The position numbers and the translations under genes are program-made. 22,523 nucleotides of DNA from JACQNR01 sp049515175 (GTDB lineage Bacteria > Acidobacteriota > Terriglobia > UBA7540), in NCBI GenBank assembly GCA_049515175.1, contig JBEKUI010000037.1, forward strand, positions 1 to 22,523, given 5' to 3'. Positions 7,139-15,265 of the stretch are shown here, one piece after another. The notes beneath the pieces were generated by a model. The model was not told the origin of the DNA. It did not search any database and saw nothing but the letters and a program-made list of their open reading frames with translations. Within the stretch, counting starts at the first letter, position 1. Every line of letters starts with the position of its first letter.

Positions 7139-8143
7139 CTAGGCCACCTCACCACTCAGATAAATCCGTTTCACCAGGGCTTCGATGGGCTCTTCCTCGA
7201 CCAGGATGTCCCGGACCTCAAGCGTGTTCACCAGGTTGCGAATGACCTCGGCGCTCGAGTGCTGATCGCGGTTGAACCTCATCAGGTAGGTCAGCTCATC
7301 GACGCGCTCGCACTGGATGCCGTCGCTCATGACCTGGGCCAGCTTCGGCACCTGGCTGCGGTCCTTGAGGAAGAACTTGATCTGGTTGAATTTCGCCAGG
7401 CGCTGTTTCATCAGCGCCAGGGGCCCGTCAAAGAGCAGCCTGCCTTTGTCGATGATCATGATCCGCTTGCACAATTCCTCGATATCCGAGAGGTCGTGCG
7501 TGGTGAGGAGCACGGTGGTGCGTTCGGTGCGATTAATCTCCTTCAGGAATTCGCGGATATGGTCCTTGGCGACGACGTCGAGGCCGATGGTGGGCTCGTC
7601 GAGGAAGAGCAGCGGGGGATTGTGGAGCAGCGACGCCGCCAGGTCGCAGCGCATGCGCTCGCCCAGGCTCAGTTTGCGCACCGGCGTGTGGAGATAATCC
7701 TTCACGCCCAGAATCTCCGCGAAGACGTCCATGCGCCGGCGGTAGTCGGCCTCGGGGACTTCGTAGATTTCCTTGAGCAGCTTGAAAGACTCGATGACCG
7801 CGATGTCCCACCAGAGTTGCGTCCGCTGGCCGAAGACCACACCGATGCGCTTCGTGTAGCGGCTCCGGTCGCGATAGGGAACGAATCCGCCCGCTTCCAC
7901 TTTGCCGCTTGTCGGCACCAGGATGCCGGTCAGCATTTTGATGGTCGTGGATTTGCCCGCGCCGTTCGCCCCGATGTAGCCCACCATCTCGCCCGGCTCG
8001 ATGGTGAAGCTGATGCGATCAACGGCGTGCACGGTGATGTATTCGCGCACGAAGAGGTTTTGCAGCGCGCCCCAGACGCCTTCACGGCGGCGGAAGGTGC
8101 GGAAATCCTTGCACAGGTCGTGCACATCAACGATGGGTGGCAT
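7139..8143 (-). CDS. ABC transporter ATP-binding protein (COG4586-like)
   Basis: Cytoplasmic ATPase that would drive the ABC-2 permease pair encoded downstream on the same strand. The 334-residue protein has Walker A GANGAGKST (58-66), Q-loop Gln106, a signature region LSLGERMRCDLA (158-169), Walker B LLFLDEP (178-184) and the H-loop His216. The signature reads LSLGE rather than LSGGQ, which is usual for this subfamily. A C-terminal accessory domain of about 100 residues follows. The export substrate is unknown. The start at 8143 (MPPIVDVHDL) fits the family. The two permease genes normally follow directly but are displaced here. Confidence 0.93.
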   Translation of the reverse strand: MPPIVDVHDLCKDFRTFRRREGVWGALQNLFVREYITVHAVDRISFTIEPGEMVGYIGANGAGKSTTIKMLTGILVPTSGKVEAGGFVPYRDRSRYTKRIGVVFGQRTQLWWDIAVIESFKLLKEIYEVPEADYRRRMDVFAEILGVKDYLHTPVRKLSLGERMRCDLAASLLHNPPLLFLDEPTIGLDVVAKDHIREFLKEINRTERTTVLLTTHDLSDIEELCKRIMIIDKGRLLFDGPLALMKQRLAKFNQIKFFLKDRSQVPKLAQVMSDGIQCERVDELTYLMRFNRDQHSSAEVIRNLVNTLEVRDILVEEEPIEALVKRIYLSGEVA

Positions 8144-8337
8144 GGAGAATCAGCCCTGGGCCGGAACCCCGGCCGGGCCATCCGTCATTCTACCCTAATC
8201 GCGCTCTGGCCCGGCCCTGCCGATATTGGCGCCTGCAAAACGGCCCGCGCCCAGGGAACTTTTCTGCTACAGTGTGCGTCTAAGCTAATTCAATCATGCG
8301 GTCTGTTCGCAGAATCATTCAACGAGGGTCATCTCCT
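8144..8337. promoter_or_regulatory. Divergent promoter region between the transporter ATPase and the M16 operon
   Basis: This 194-base spacer should carry promoters for both directions. On the minus strand TAGAAT (complement at 8187-8192) could be a -10 box for the ATPase gene. On the plus strand TGCTACAGT at 8265-8273 resembles an extended -10 for the M16 gene. Neither has a convincing -35 box. A small hairpin GGCCGG-AACC-CCGGCC lies at 8159-8174 in the ATPase leader. All of these are weak single-sequence calls. Confidence 0.3.
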
Positions 8338-9870
8338 ATGAACACGGTTCAATTCCGCCGGGTGGCGCTGCTCGTTCTCTTCGTCGGATTCTCCGGGATG
8401 GCGCGCGCCCAGGATTTGTCTTCTTTTGAGAAGCGTGTCTCGACCAAAGTCCTTGCGAACGGCCTCACGGTCATCGTCTGCGAGCGCCCGGAGGCGCCGG
8501 TCTTCTCCTTTTTCACCCACGTGAACGTGGGCGCGGACCGCGAGGTGCCGGGCATCACCGGCCTGGCGCACATGTTCGAGCACATGGCTTTCAAGGGCAC
8601 GGACAAGATCGGGACGACGGATTTCGCCGCGGAAAAAGTGGCCCTGGAGAAGGTGGAACAGGCTTACGCCGCCTACGACCTCGAGCGCCGCCGCGACGTC
8701 GGGCGCGATGAGAAGAGGGTGGCGGAACTGGAGAAGGGCTGGAAGGACGCCATCGCCGACGCCGACAAGTACGTGGTGAAGAACGAATTCGGCGAGATCG
8801 TCGAGCGGGAGGGCGGCGCGGGCCTCAACGCCTTCACTTCCAGCGACGAGACCGCCTACCACTATTCCTTTCCTTCCAACCGACTGGAGCTCTGGGCCTA
8901 CCTCGAATCGGAGCGCTTCCTCCATCCTGTGATGCGCGAGTTCTACCGGGAGCGCGATGTGGTTTTCGAGGAGCGCCGCATGCGGAGTGACAGCTCTCCC
9001 ACGGGACGCTTGATCGAGCAATTCCTGGGCTCGGCCTTCATCGCCCATCCTTACCGCCGCCCGGTGGTGGGCTGGGCTTCCGACCTGCAGGCGTTTTCCG
9101 CCACCGACGCCGCGAATTTCTACAATCAGAATTACGTTCCCGCCAACATGGTCGTGGCGATCGTGGGCGACGTGAAGGCGAGCGAAGTCCTTCCCCTCGT
9201 GGAGGAGTATTTCGGACGCCTGCCCGCCGGAAACAAGCCGGAGCCGCTGCGGACGATCGAGCCCCCGCAGAATGCCGAGCGCGAGGTCACCTTGCGGGAG
9301 GCCACTCAGCCCTGGTTCATCGAGGGCTATCACAAACCCGATGCGCGTGACGCCGACGAAGCCGTCTACGATTCCATCCAGGATTTGATGTCCAACGGCC
9401 GCGTGTCGCGCCTCTACCGCGCACTCGTCCGAGATAAGAAGATCGCCGCCTTTGCTGGTGGCTTCAACGACTTTCCCGGCCCCAAGTATCCCAACCTGTT
9501 TGTCTTCTTTGCCGTCCCCGCGCCCGGACACACGCCGGATGAAATCGGCCAGGCGGTCCGCGCCGAGATCGAGCGGCTGAAGAACCAGGACATCAGCGAC
9601 GAAGAGCTGAAGATGATCACGACTCGCGCCAAGGCCGACTTAATCCGACAGCTGGCTAGCAACGAAGGACTGGCTCAACAACTGGCGTCGATGCAGGCGC
9701 TTTTCGGCGACTGGCGGGAACTGTTCAAACAGGTCGCCAATCTCGACAAGGTTACCAAAGCCGACATTCGCCGCGTCGCGAACAAGACATTTGTAGCGAG
9801 CAATCGCACCGTGGGCAAGATTGAGTCCACGCAGCTCGCGGGCCGGTCGACCCAGGAGGCTACACAGTGA
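8338..9870 (+). CDS. Exported M16 family zinc peptidase (catalytic subunit)
   Basis: Predicted periplasmic or surface metallopeptidase of 510 residues. It has a signal peptide (1-24, cleavage after ARA), then the inverted zinc motif HMFEH with ligands His78 and His82 and the general base Glu81. The third zinc ligand is probably Glu211 in VVFEER. The conserved substrate-side motif NAFTSSDETAY lies at 164-174. Between the zinc motif and that segment is an insertion of charged heptad-like sequence (about 95-160), probably a helical hairpin. The second M16 half (about 230-500) includes a YRALVRDKK stretch. ATG 8338 gives a clean signal peptide and has GAGGG upstream. The gene overlaps the next M16 gene at a GTGA, indicating translational coupling and probably a heterodimer like other M16B pairs. 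Confidence 0.92.
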   Translation: MNTVQFRRVALLVLFVGFSGMARAQDLSSFEKRVSTKVLANGLTVIVCERPEAPVFSFFTHVNVGADREVPGITGLAHMFEHMAFKGTDKIGTTDFAAEKVALEKVEQAYAAYDLERRRDVGRDEKRVAELEKGWKDAIADADKYVVKNEFGEIVEREGGAGLNAFTSSDETAYHYSFPSNRLELWAYLESERFLHPVMREFYRERDVVFEERRMRSDSSPTGRLIEQFLGSAFIAHPYRRPVVGWASDLQAFSATDAANFYNQNYVPANMVVAIVGDVKASEVLPLVEEYFGRLPAGNKPEPLRTIEPPQNAEREVTLREATQPWFIEGYHKPDARDADEAVYDSIQDLMSNGRVSRLYRALVRDKKIAAFAGGFNDFPGPKYPNLFVFFAVPAPGHTPDEIGQAVRAEIERLKNQDISDEELKMITTRAKADLIRQLASNEGLAQQLASMQALFGDWRELFKQVANLDKVTKADIRRVANKTFVASNRTVGKIESTQLAGRSTQEATQ

Positions 9871-12023
9871 AAACCCGAATCTCTGCCAACGTGCTCCTGG
9901 CCATGCTCCTGATTCTGCTGGTCGGGGCGCCACCCGCGCACGGCCAGGCCACCGATTGGAAACAGGTTCCAATCCCGCCCCTGCACGAATTCAAGCCCCA
10001 GCAGCCGCGACGGTTAGTCTTGCCGAACGGCATGATTGTCTTCCTTCAGGAGGACCACGAGCTGCCATTGGTTGGCGGAACAGCGATGATTCGCGGCGGT
10101 TCGCGGGAAGAATCCGCAGACAAAGTGGGTCTGGTGAGCATTTACGGTGAGGCCTGGCGCACCGGGGGAACGAAGACCCGAACGGGTGACGAGCTGGACG
10201 ACTACCTGGAAGCGCGCGCGGCGAAAGTCGAAACCGACGACGGCGGCGATTCGACCACCATTTCCTGGTCGTGTTTGAAAGGCGATTTGGACGATGTTTT
10301 CAAAGTCTGGCTGGAGGTCCTGCGTGACCCGGAATTCCGGTCGGACAAGATCGATCTGGCCAAGCAGCAGCTCCGCGCAGAAATCTCGCGGCGCAACGAC
10401 AATCCCATGCAGATTGCCTCGCGCGAAGCGACGAAGCTGGCTTACGGCGCGAATTCACCTTACGCCCGCGCGCCGGAATACGCCACGGTGGCGGCGGTCA
10501 CGCGCGAAGACCTGGCGAACTGGCACCAGACTCACGTCCATCCCAACAACATCATCCTGGGCATCGTGGGCGACTTCGATTCGGCGGCGATGGAAGCGAA
10601 GCTCCGCAAGGCCTTCGATGCCTGGCCTCAGGGCCCGGCGGCAAAGAAGATTGAGATTCCCATTTCCGAGCCTAAGCCGGGCGTCTACTTCGTCCCCAAA
10701 GATGACCTAAACCAGAGCTCCATCCGCATGGTGCATCTGGGGACGAGGCGCGACAACCCCGATTACTATGCCGTGGAAGTTCTGAACGATTTCTTCGGGG
10801 GCAGCTTTTCCTCACGGCTGGTATCGAACGTCCGCACCAAAAAGGGATTGGCCTACTATGTCTTCGGCAGCGTGGGGGCGGCGTACGATCATCCCGGCGT
10901 TTTCCAGGTGGGGACGGGAACCAAGAGCAGCACCACCGCCGCGGCCATCGACGCTCTCCTCGAGGAAGTGGACGGTCTGACGAAGAATCCGCCCACGGCG
11001 GAGGAACTGAAGAAATCCAAAGACGCCATCCTGAATTCCTTCATCTTCAGCATGGACTCGAAGCAGAAGGTGCTCCGCGAGCGGATGACTTATGAATTCT
11101 ACGGCTACCCGGCGGACTTCCTGGAGCGTTACCGGGCGGGCATCGAGAAGGTGACCCAGGCGGATGTCGCGCGCGTGGCGCGCCAGTACATCCACAAAGA
11201 CCGGCTGGCGATTTTGGTGGTCGGCAAGGCTGCCGATTTTGACCGGCCACTTTCCACATTCGGGCCCGTAGCGACGCTGGACATTTCCATTCCCGAAATG
11301 CCGGGGGCAAAGAAGACGGGACCCGCCGCCACCTCGAACGCTGAGGGGCGCGCTCTGCTCGCCAAGGTGGCCGCAGGGCTGGGCGACGCCCAAAAGGTCA
11401 AGGCGGTGAAGGCCCTCCGCCAGAGGGTGACCGTTCAGATGAATACTCCTCAGGGTGAAATCACTCTGGGGGCCGAGCAGGTGACTGTCCCGCCCGACCG
11501 GCTTTGGCAGAAGATGACCACACCCATGGGCGAGATGATTATGGTGACTTCTCCCTCTGCCGCCTTCATGAAGGGCCCGCGGGGAAGCCGCGACCTTCCC
11601 TCTTCCCAAAGAGATGAGATGCTGGCCGAGTTCAAGCGCGACCCGCTGTTTATCGTCCAGCACGCGGACGACCCCAAGTTCACTTTCGCGGCGAGCGGGT
11701 CTGAAAAGATCGGCGAAGTGGACGCCCGCATCCTCGACGTGAACGCGGACGGGGCGCAGATGCGCTGGTTTGTGGATCCGGCGAGCGGCCATATCCTGCG
11801 CGTGTCGGCCCAGGAAGCGGGATCGGAAGGGCCGTCGGAGAAAGTCACGGACTACTCCGACTGGAAACAGGTCCAGGACCTGACGTTCCCCTTCAGAGAG
11901 GTTACGACGCGCGGCGGCGAGAAGGAATCCTCGGTCGAAATCCAGGAAATCGAAATCAATCCTGCTCTCGACCCCAAGCTCTTCGACAGGCCGGAAGAAA
12001 AATCTCCGGGGGAGGCGAAGTAG
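9867..12023 (+). CDS. Exported non-catalytic M16 family protein with an extra C-terminal domain
   Basis: Predicted partner of the upstream M16 peptidase, 718 residues. A signal peptide (1-27) is followed by two M16 domains (about 45-250 and 255-455). The zinc motif is lost: where HxxEH should be, the sequence reads SIYGE (91-95). The C-terminal M16 half keeps the SSRLVSNVRTKKGLAY region, which contains the Arg/Tyr pair typical of inactive M16 partners. From about residue 485 onward there is an additional ~230-residue region made of beta-strand-like segments (for example ITLGAEQVTV, LWQKMTTPMG, RILDVNADGA, DLTFPFREV). It resembles outer-membrane lipoprotein-carrier (LolA/LppX-like) folds; this last call is a pattern judgement. 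The GTG start has AGGAGG 7 bases upstream and overlaps the previous stop. Confidence 0.88.
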   Translation: MKTRISANVLLAMLLILLVGAPPAHGQATDWKQVPIPPLHEFKPQQPRRLVLPNGMIVFLQEDHELPLVGGTAMIRGGSREESADKVGLVSIYGEAWRTGGTKTRTGDELDDYLEARAAKVETDDGGDSTTISWSCLKGDLDDVFKVWLEVLRDPEFRSDKIDLAKQQLRAEISRRNDNPMQIASREATKLAYGANSPYARAPEYATVAAVTREDLANWHQTHVHPNNIILGIVGDFDSAAMEAKLRKAFDAWPQGPAAKKIEIPISEPKPGVYFVPKDDLNQSSIRMVHLGTRRDNPDYYAVEVLNDFFGGSFSSRLVSNVRTKKGLAYYVFGSVGAAYDHPGVFQVGTGTKSSTTAAAIDALLEEVDGLTKNPPTAEELKKSKDAILNSFIFSMDSKQKVLRERMTYEFYGYPADFLERYRAGIEKVTQADVARVARQYIHKDRLAILVVGKAADFDRPLSTFGPVATLDISIPEMPGAKKTGPAATSNAEGRALLAKVAAGLGDAQKVKAVKALRQRVTVQMNTPQGEITLGAEQVTVPPDRLWQKMTTPMGEMIMVTSPSAAFMKGPRGSRDLPSSQRDEMLAEFKRDPLFIVQHADDPKFTFAASGSEKIGEVDARILDVNADGAQMRWFVDPASGHILRVSAQEAGSEGPSEKVTDYSDWKQVQDLTFPFREVTTRGGEKESSVEIQEIEINPALDPKLFDRPEEKSPGEAK

Positions 12024-12065
12024 CGGCGCCGCTCAGGAACCACAACGACTAATCCGGGACCGCGG

Positions 12066-13868
12066 CTAGGGCTGCTGTTTCCGTACGACGATCCACCGGC
12101 CAACCACCTGCTCCAGAATATTGAGCGGCAGGGCGCCGTTCTGCAGTACCACCTCATGAAATTCCCGCAGGTCGAACCTTGATCCCAATTCCTTTTGAGC
12201 GCGGGCGCGCAGCTCCTTAATCTTGAGCTGGCCGATTTTGTAGGCCAATGCCTGCCCGGGCCAGGCGATGTACCGGTCAACTTCGTTGGTCACATCAAGT
12301 TCGGTCTTGGGGGCGTTCTCCATGAAGTAGTCGATGGCCTGCTGGCGGGTCCAGCGCATCTCGTGGATCCCCGTGTCGATCACCAGGCGGACGGCGCGCC
12401 ACATGTCGTAGGTGAGCTCGCCGAACTTGGAATAGGGATCGTCGTAGAGCCCCATTTCCTCGCCGAGAGATTCCGCATAAAGGGCCCAGCCTTCGCCAAA
12501 GACCTCGAGATAGGTGTAGCGCCGGAAGTCGGGAAGGTCCTTCTCCTCCATCGCCAGCGCAATCTGCAGGTGATGGCCGGGCACCGACTCGTGCAATGCC
12601 AGCGCCATCATTTCCCATTTGGGGCGTGCCTCAGGCTGGTAAAGATTCACCATGAACGTGCCGGCGCGCGAGCCGTCGGCGGCGGGCAGACGGTAATAGG
12701 CGGCCGTGGTGTCGGGCGCGACGGCGTCGGCGATGGGTTGGACGCCGTAGGGCATGCGCGGCAGCGTTCGAAATACCTTGACGAGGTTCGGGTCAATCCG
12801 CTTGGCGGTCGCCCGATAAGCCATGAGGAGTTCGTCCGGCAAATTGTAGTGAAACTGCGGGTCGGTGCGCAGGTACCGGAAGAACTCCGCGCGCGAGCCC
12901 TTGAAGCCTGTCTGATCCATCACCTTCTGCATCTCGCCGCGAATGCGCTCGACCTCGCGCAGCCCGAGGGCGTGGATTTCCGCCGGGGTCAGCGAGGTGG
13001 TCGTGAACTTGCGCGCGAAGAAGGCGTACATTTCCCGGCCATGAGGGATTTGCCAAATCCCCACCTTCTCGAAACAGGCGGGTAGGTACTCGTCGCGGAA
13101 GAATTCCTGAAAGCGCCGGAAGGCGGGCACTACGCGGTCATTGACGGCGGCGCGAGCCTCCCGCGCGAGTCGCTCTCGCTCCGCCTCCGCGATGCCCTCC
13201 GGAAACTGCCGGAAGGGTTTGTAGAAATCGCTCGAGGCGGGATCGCTCACCATCTGCTTGCCGATCTGCCCCTGCACACGCTCCAGAATGATCCTCGGCA
13301 GCAGGATGTGCTCTTTCATACCCTCCCGCATCAGGGTAATGGTTTGGTCCATGTAGGGCGGGAAGGCCCGCAGCCGCGCCAGCCAGTCCTCGTAGTCTCT
13401 TGCCGTCTCGAAGCGGAGTTGATCGCCGAGCAGGTATTCCGTTTGGATCCCCTCCCGCTGGTCCAAGGGGATGAGGAACCAGTGCAAGGAATTCTCTTCG
13501 ATCTGGCGTTCATACTGCTGCTTGAAGACGTCGTAGTTCAACTGGTCGGCGGGTGAGAGCGCACCCCGATCGATGGTCTTGAGCCTCTCGATCGCCGCGA
13601 GGCGGTGCGCGCGATCCGCCGCATAACTCTCCAGGCTCCGGTCCGGCCAGCGGTCGTTCCATCGCCGGTCCCCCAGTTCCGAAGCGCGAACCGGGTCGCG
13701 CTGCATCTCGTAGTCCCACTCCGCGGCAAGGAACTTGCGGAGTTCCTCGCCCGCGCTTGGCGGGGCGGTCGCGGGGACACCAGCCATTGAACCCTCCGTA
13801 CGCACCGAAATTGTCAGGACGAGCGCCAGGCTGGCCATCGCCAGCGCTCCCAATTGAGCGCGAAGCAT
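12066..13868 (-). CDS. Exported DUF885 family protein, probable zinc peptidase/hydrolase
   Basis: The 600-residue protein has a signal peptide (MLRAQLGALAMASLALVLT and on to about residue 26). It carries the DUF885 signature: HESVPGHH at about 426-433, EGWALYAE at about 460-467, DTGIHEMRW near 498-506 and AWPGQALAYKIG near 535-546. In this family the HExxPGHH motif and downstream Glu are taken as a zinc site related to gluzincin-type peptidases, though substrates are largely unknown. The start at 13868 is preferred because GGAGG lies 5 bases upstream; an in-frame ATG at 13880 would include that sequence in the coding region. It converges on the M16 pair with only 42 bases between stops. An exported peptidase role beside them is plausible. 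Confidence 0.9.
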   Translation of the reverse strand: MLRAQLGALAMASLALVLTISVRTEGSMAGVPATAPPSAGEELRKFLAAEWDYEMQRDPVRASELGDRRWNDRWPDRSLESYAADRAHRLAAIERLKTIDRGALSPADQLNYDVFKQQYERQIEENSLHWFLIPLDQREGIQTEYLLGDQLRFETARDYEDWLARLRAFPPYMDQTITLMREGMKEHILLPRIILERVQGQIGKQMVSDPASSDFYKPFRQFPEGIAEAERERLAREARAAVNDRVVPAFRRFQEFFRDEYLPACFEKVGIWQIPHGREMYAFFARKFTTTSLTPAEIHALGLREVERIRGEMQKVMDQTGFKGSRAEFFRYLRTDPQFHYNLPDELLMAYRATAKRIDPNLVKVFRTLPRMPYGVQPIADAVAPDTTAAYYRLPAADGSRAGTFMVNLYQPEARPKWEMMALALHESVPGHHLQIALAMEEKDLPDFRRYTYLEVFGEGWALYAESLGEEMGLYDDPYSKFGELTYDMWRAVRLVIDTGIHEMRWTRQQAIDYFMENAPKTELDVTNEVDRYIAWPGQALAYKIGQLKIKELRARAQKELGSRFDLREFHEVVLQNGALPLNILEQVVGRWIVVRKQQP

Positions 13869-13937
13869 GAATCCCTCCATGTAGATCAGGTTGCAGTGGC
13901 GCCGCCCGCCGCCCGCACAACCCGTGACGCTGCGCGC

Positions 13938-14351
13938 CTACTCGCCAATCACTTTGATGAGCACGCGCTTGCGGCGTTGCCCGTCGAACTCCGCGTAATA
14001 AACCTGCTGCCAGGGGCCGAGGTCGAGCTTTCCGTTCGTCACCGGAACGAGAACTTGATGGCCCACGAGCAGGTTCTTGAGATGCGCGTCACCGTTCGTT
14101 TCGCCGGTCCGGTGATGACGGTAGTCGCGGCGGAAGGGCGCCAGTTTTTCCAACCACTCTTCGATGTCGGCGATCAGCCCGTCCTCGGCGTCGTTGATGT
14201 AAACCCCGGCGGTGATGTGCATCGCCGAAGCAAGGATCAGTCCTTCCTTGATCTGCGACTTCGCCAGCGCCTTCTCCACCTCGTTCGTAATGTTGATAAA
14301 TTCGCGCTGCTTCTTGGTATTGAACCACAGGTATTCGGTGTGCGATTTCAT
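13938..14351 (-). CDS. yjbQ: YjbQ (UPF0047) family protein
   Basis: Small cytoplasmic protein of 137 residues covering the full family length. The hallmark sequence is present: HITAGVYIND (45-54), a middle NGDAHLKNLLVG (86-97) with the conserved His90, and the C-terminal VTNGKLDLGPWQQVY (104-118) followed by EFDG. Some members can form thiamine phosphate in a secondary reaction, so annotation pipelines call it secondary thiamine-phosphate synthase, but the true role is unclear. Position 46 is Ile where most members have Thr. AGAGG lies about 7 bases before the ATG. It is on the same strand as, and upstream of, the DUF885 gene with a 69-base gap, and diverges from the SDR gene. Confidence 0.92.
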   Translation of the reverse strand: MKSHTEYLWFNTKKQREFINITNEVEKALAKSQIKEGLILASAMHITAGVYINDAEDGLIADIEEWLEKLAPFRRDYRHHRTGETNGDAHLKNLLVGHQVLVPVTNGKLDLGPWQQVYYAEFDGQRRKRVLIKVIGE

Positions 14352-14426
14352 TTCTTGACCTCTGCGCTTGGGTGCTTCCGCCCTGCAAGCATGGCTCGCG
14401 GGCCTCGCAAGAATCTAATACATCTG

Positions 14427-14456
14427 CTGTCAATTGCGCAGCGAAGTTTGTACAAT
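14427..14456 (+). promoter_or_regulatory. Candidate promoter giving a leaderless SDR transcript
   Basis: CTGTCA (14427-14432), an 18-base spacer and TACAAT (14451-14456) match 4/6 and 5/6 of the sigma-70 consensus. The gene's ATG starts at 14465, only 8 bases after the -10 box, so the transcript would start at or within a few bases of the start codon. No Shine-Dalgarno sequence is seen in front of this ATG. Confidence 0.4.
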
Positions 14457-14464
14457 CGCCGTCT

Positions 14465-15259
14465 ATGTCCTCCCCTCCCGTGGCGCTGGTGACGGGCGCG
14501 TCGCGCGGCATCGGCCGCGGAATCGCCGTGGCGCTGGCGCGTCTCGGTTGGAGCGTCGCAATCAACTTCGTAGGCAACGTCGCGGCCGCCGGGGAGTGCC
14601 AGAAGCTCTGCCAGACAGCCGCGCCTTCGCCAGAAGCAAAGTTCATCACCTGCCAGGCCGATATTTCCCGTCGCGAAGAGCGCGCGCGTTTGCTCACCGA
14701 GGTGGTGGGGGCTTTCGGCTGGATCGATTTGCTCGTCAATAACGCCGGTGTGGCGCCCCTCGAGCGCAAGGACGTGCTGGAGACCGGGGAAGAGAGTTTC
14801 GACCGCCTGATCGCCATCAACGTCAAGGGACCGTTCTTTCTCACCCAGGCGGCAGCGAACTTCTGGCTTTCACGCGCGCCGGAGCTCGAATCTCGCGCGC
14901 GCAAGCCGAGGATCGTTATCATCTCTTCGCTTTCCGCCTATGCCCCCGGGATCACGCGCGCCGAATACTGCATCAGTAAGGCGGCGCTTTCCATGCTCAC
15001 GCCGCTCTTTGCCGTGCGCCTGGCGGAGCACGGGATCAATGTCTATGAGCTTCGCGCCGGCGTGGTGAAAACCGATATGACCGAGGTCGTGCAGGCGAAT
15101 TACGACAAGCTGATTGCCGAAGGCCTCACGCCCATCAAGCGCTGGGGAACGCCCGAAGACGTCGGCCGCGCCGTCACCGCCATCGCCGAGGATCGCTTCC
15201 CGTTTTCGACCGGAGAAGTGATCAACGTGGACGGTGGATTCCACATCCGGCAACTCTGA
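14465..15259 (+). CDS. Short-chain dehydrogenase/reductase (SDR), FabG-like
   Basis: NAD(P)H-dependent oxidoreductase of 264 residues with a classical SDR layout: cofactor loop TGASRGIG (10-17), NNAG (92-95), catalytic Ser154 or Ser155 in IISS, and YCISK with Tyr168 and Lys172. It ends in the common GEVINVDGGFH segment. Annotation as 3-oxoacyl-ACP reductase would be the default, but its tight spacing (6 bases) to a GH88 glucuronyl hydrolase suggests a sugar or uronate-derived substrate, as for KduD-type enzymes. This is inferred from context only. The frame is open further upstream to 14372, but ATG 14465 starts directly before the nucleotide-binding strand as in the family. Confidence 0.9.
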   Translation: MSSPPVALVTGASRGIGRGIAVALARLGWSVAINFVGNVAAAGECQKLCQTAAPSPEAKFITCQADISRREERARLLTEVVGAFGWIDLLVNNAGVAPLERKDVLETGEESFDRLIAINVKGPFFLTQAAANFWLSRAPELESRARKPRIVIISSLSAYAPGITRAEYCISKAALSMLTPLFAVRLAEHGINVYELRAGVVKTDMTEVVQANYDKLIAEGLTPIKRWGTPEDVGRAVTAIAEDRFPFSTGEVINVDGGFHIRQL

Positions 15260-15265
15260 ACATTC

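Noticed and set aside
7259..8341. Long plus-strand open frame opposite the ABC ATPase
   Set aside because: The minus strand encodes complete Walker A, signature and Walker B motifs; the antisense product is low-complexity (His, Asp, Glu, Val) with no recognisable domain.
8329..9531. Long minus-strand open frame opposite the M16 peptidase
   Set aside because: It is antisense to a clear M16 zinc peptidase and shows no domain of its own.
12022..12033. Palindrome AGCGGCGCCGCT at the stop of the second M16 gene as a terminator
   Set aside because: It can form only a 4-bp stem and has no T-run; such GC palindromes are expected by chance at this composition.
13901..13914. Two copies of GCCGCCC as another heptamer array
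   Set aside because: Only two copies in a very GC-rich spacer; not distinguishable from low-complexity sequence.
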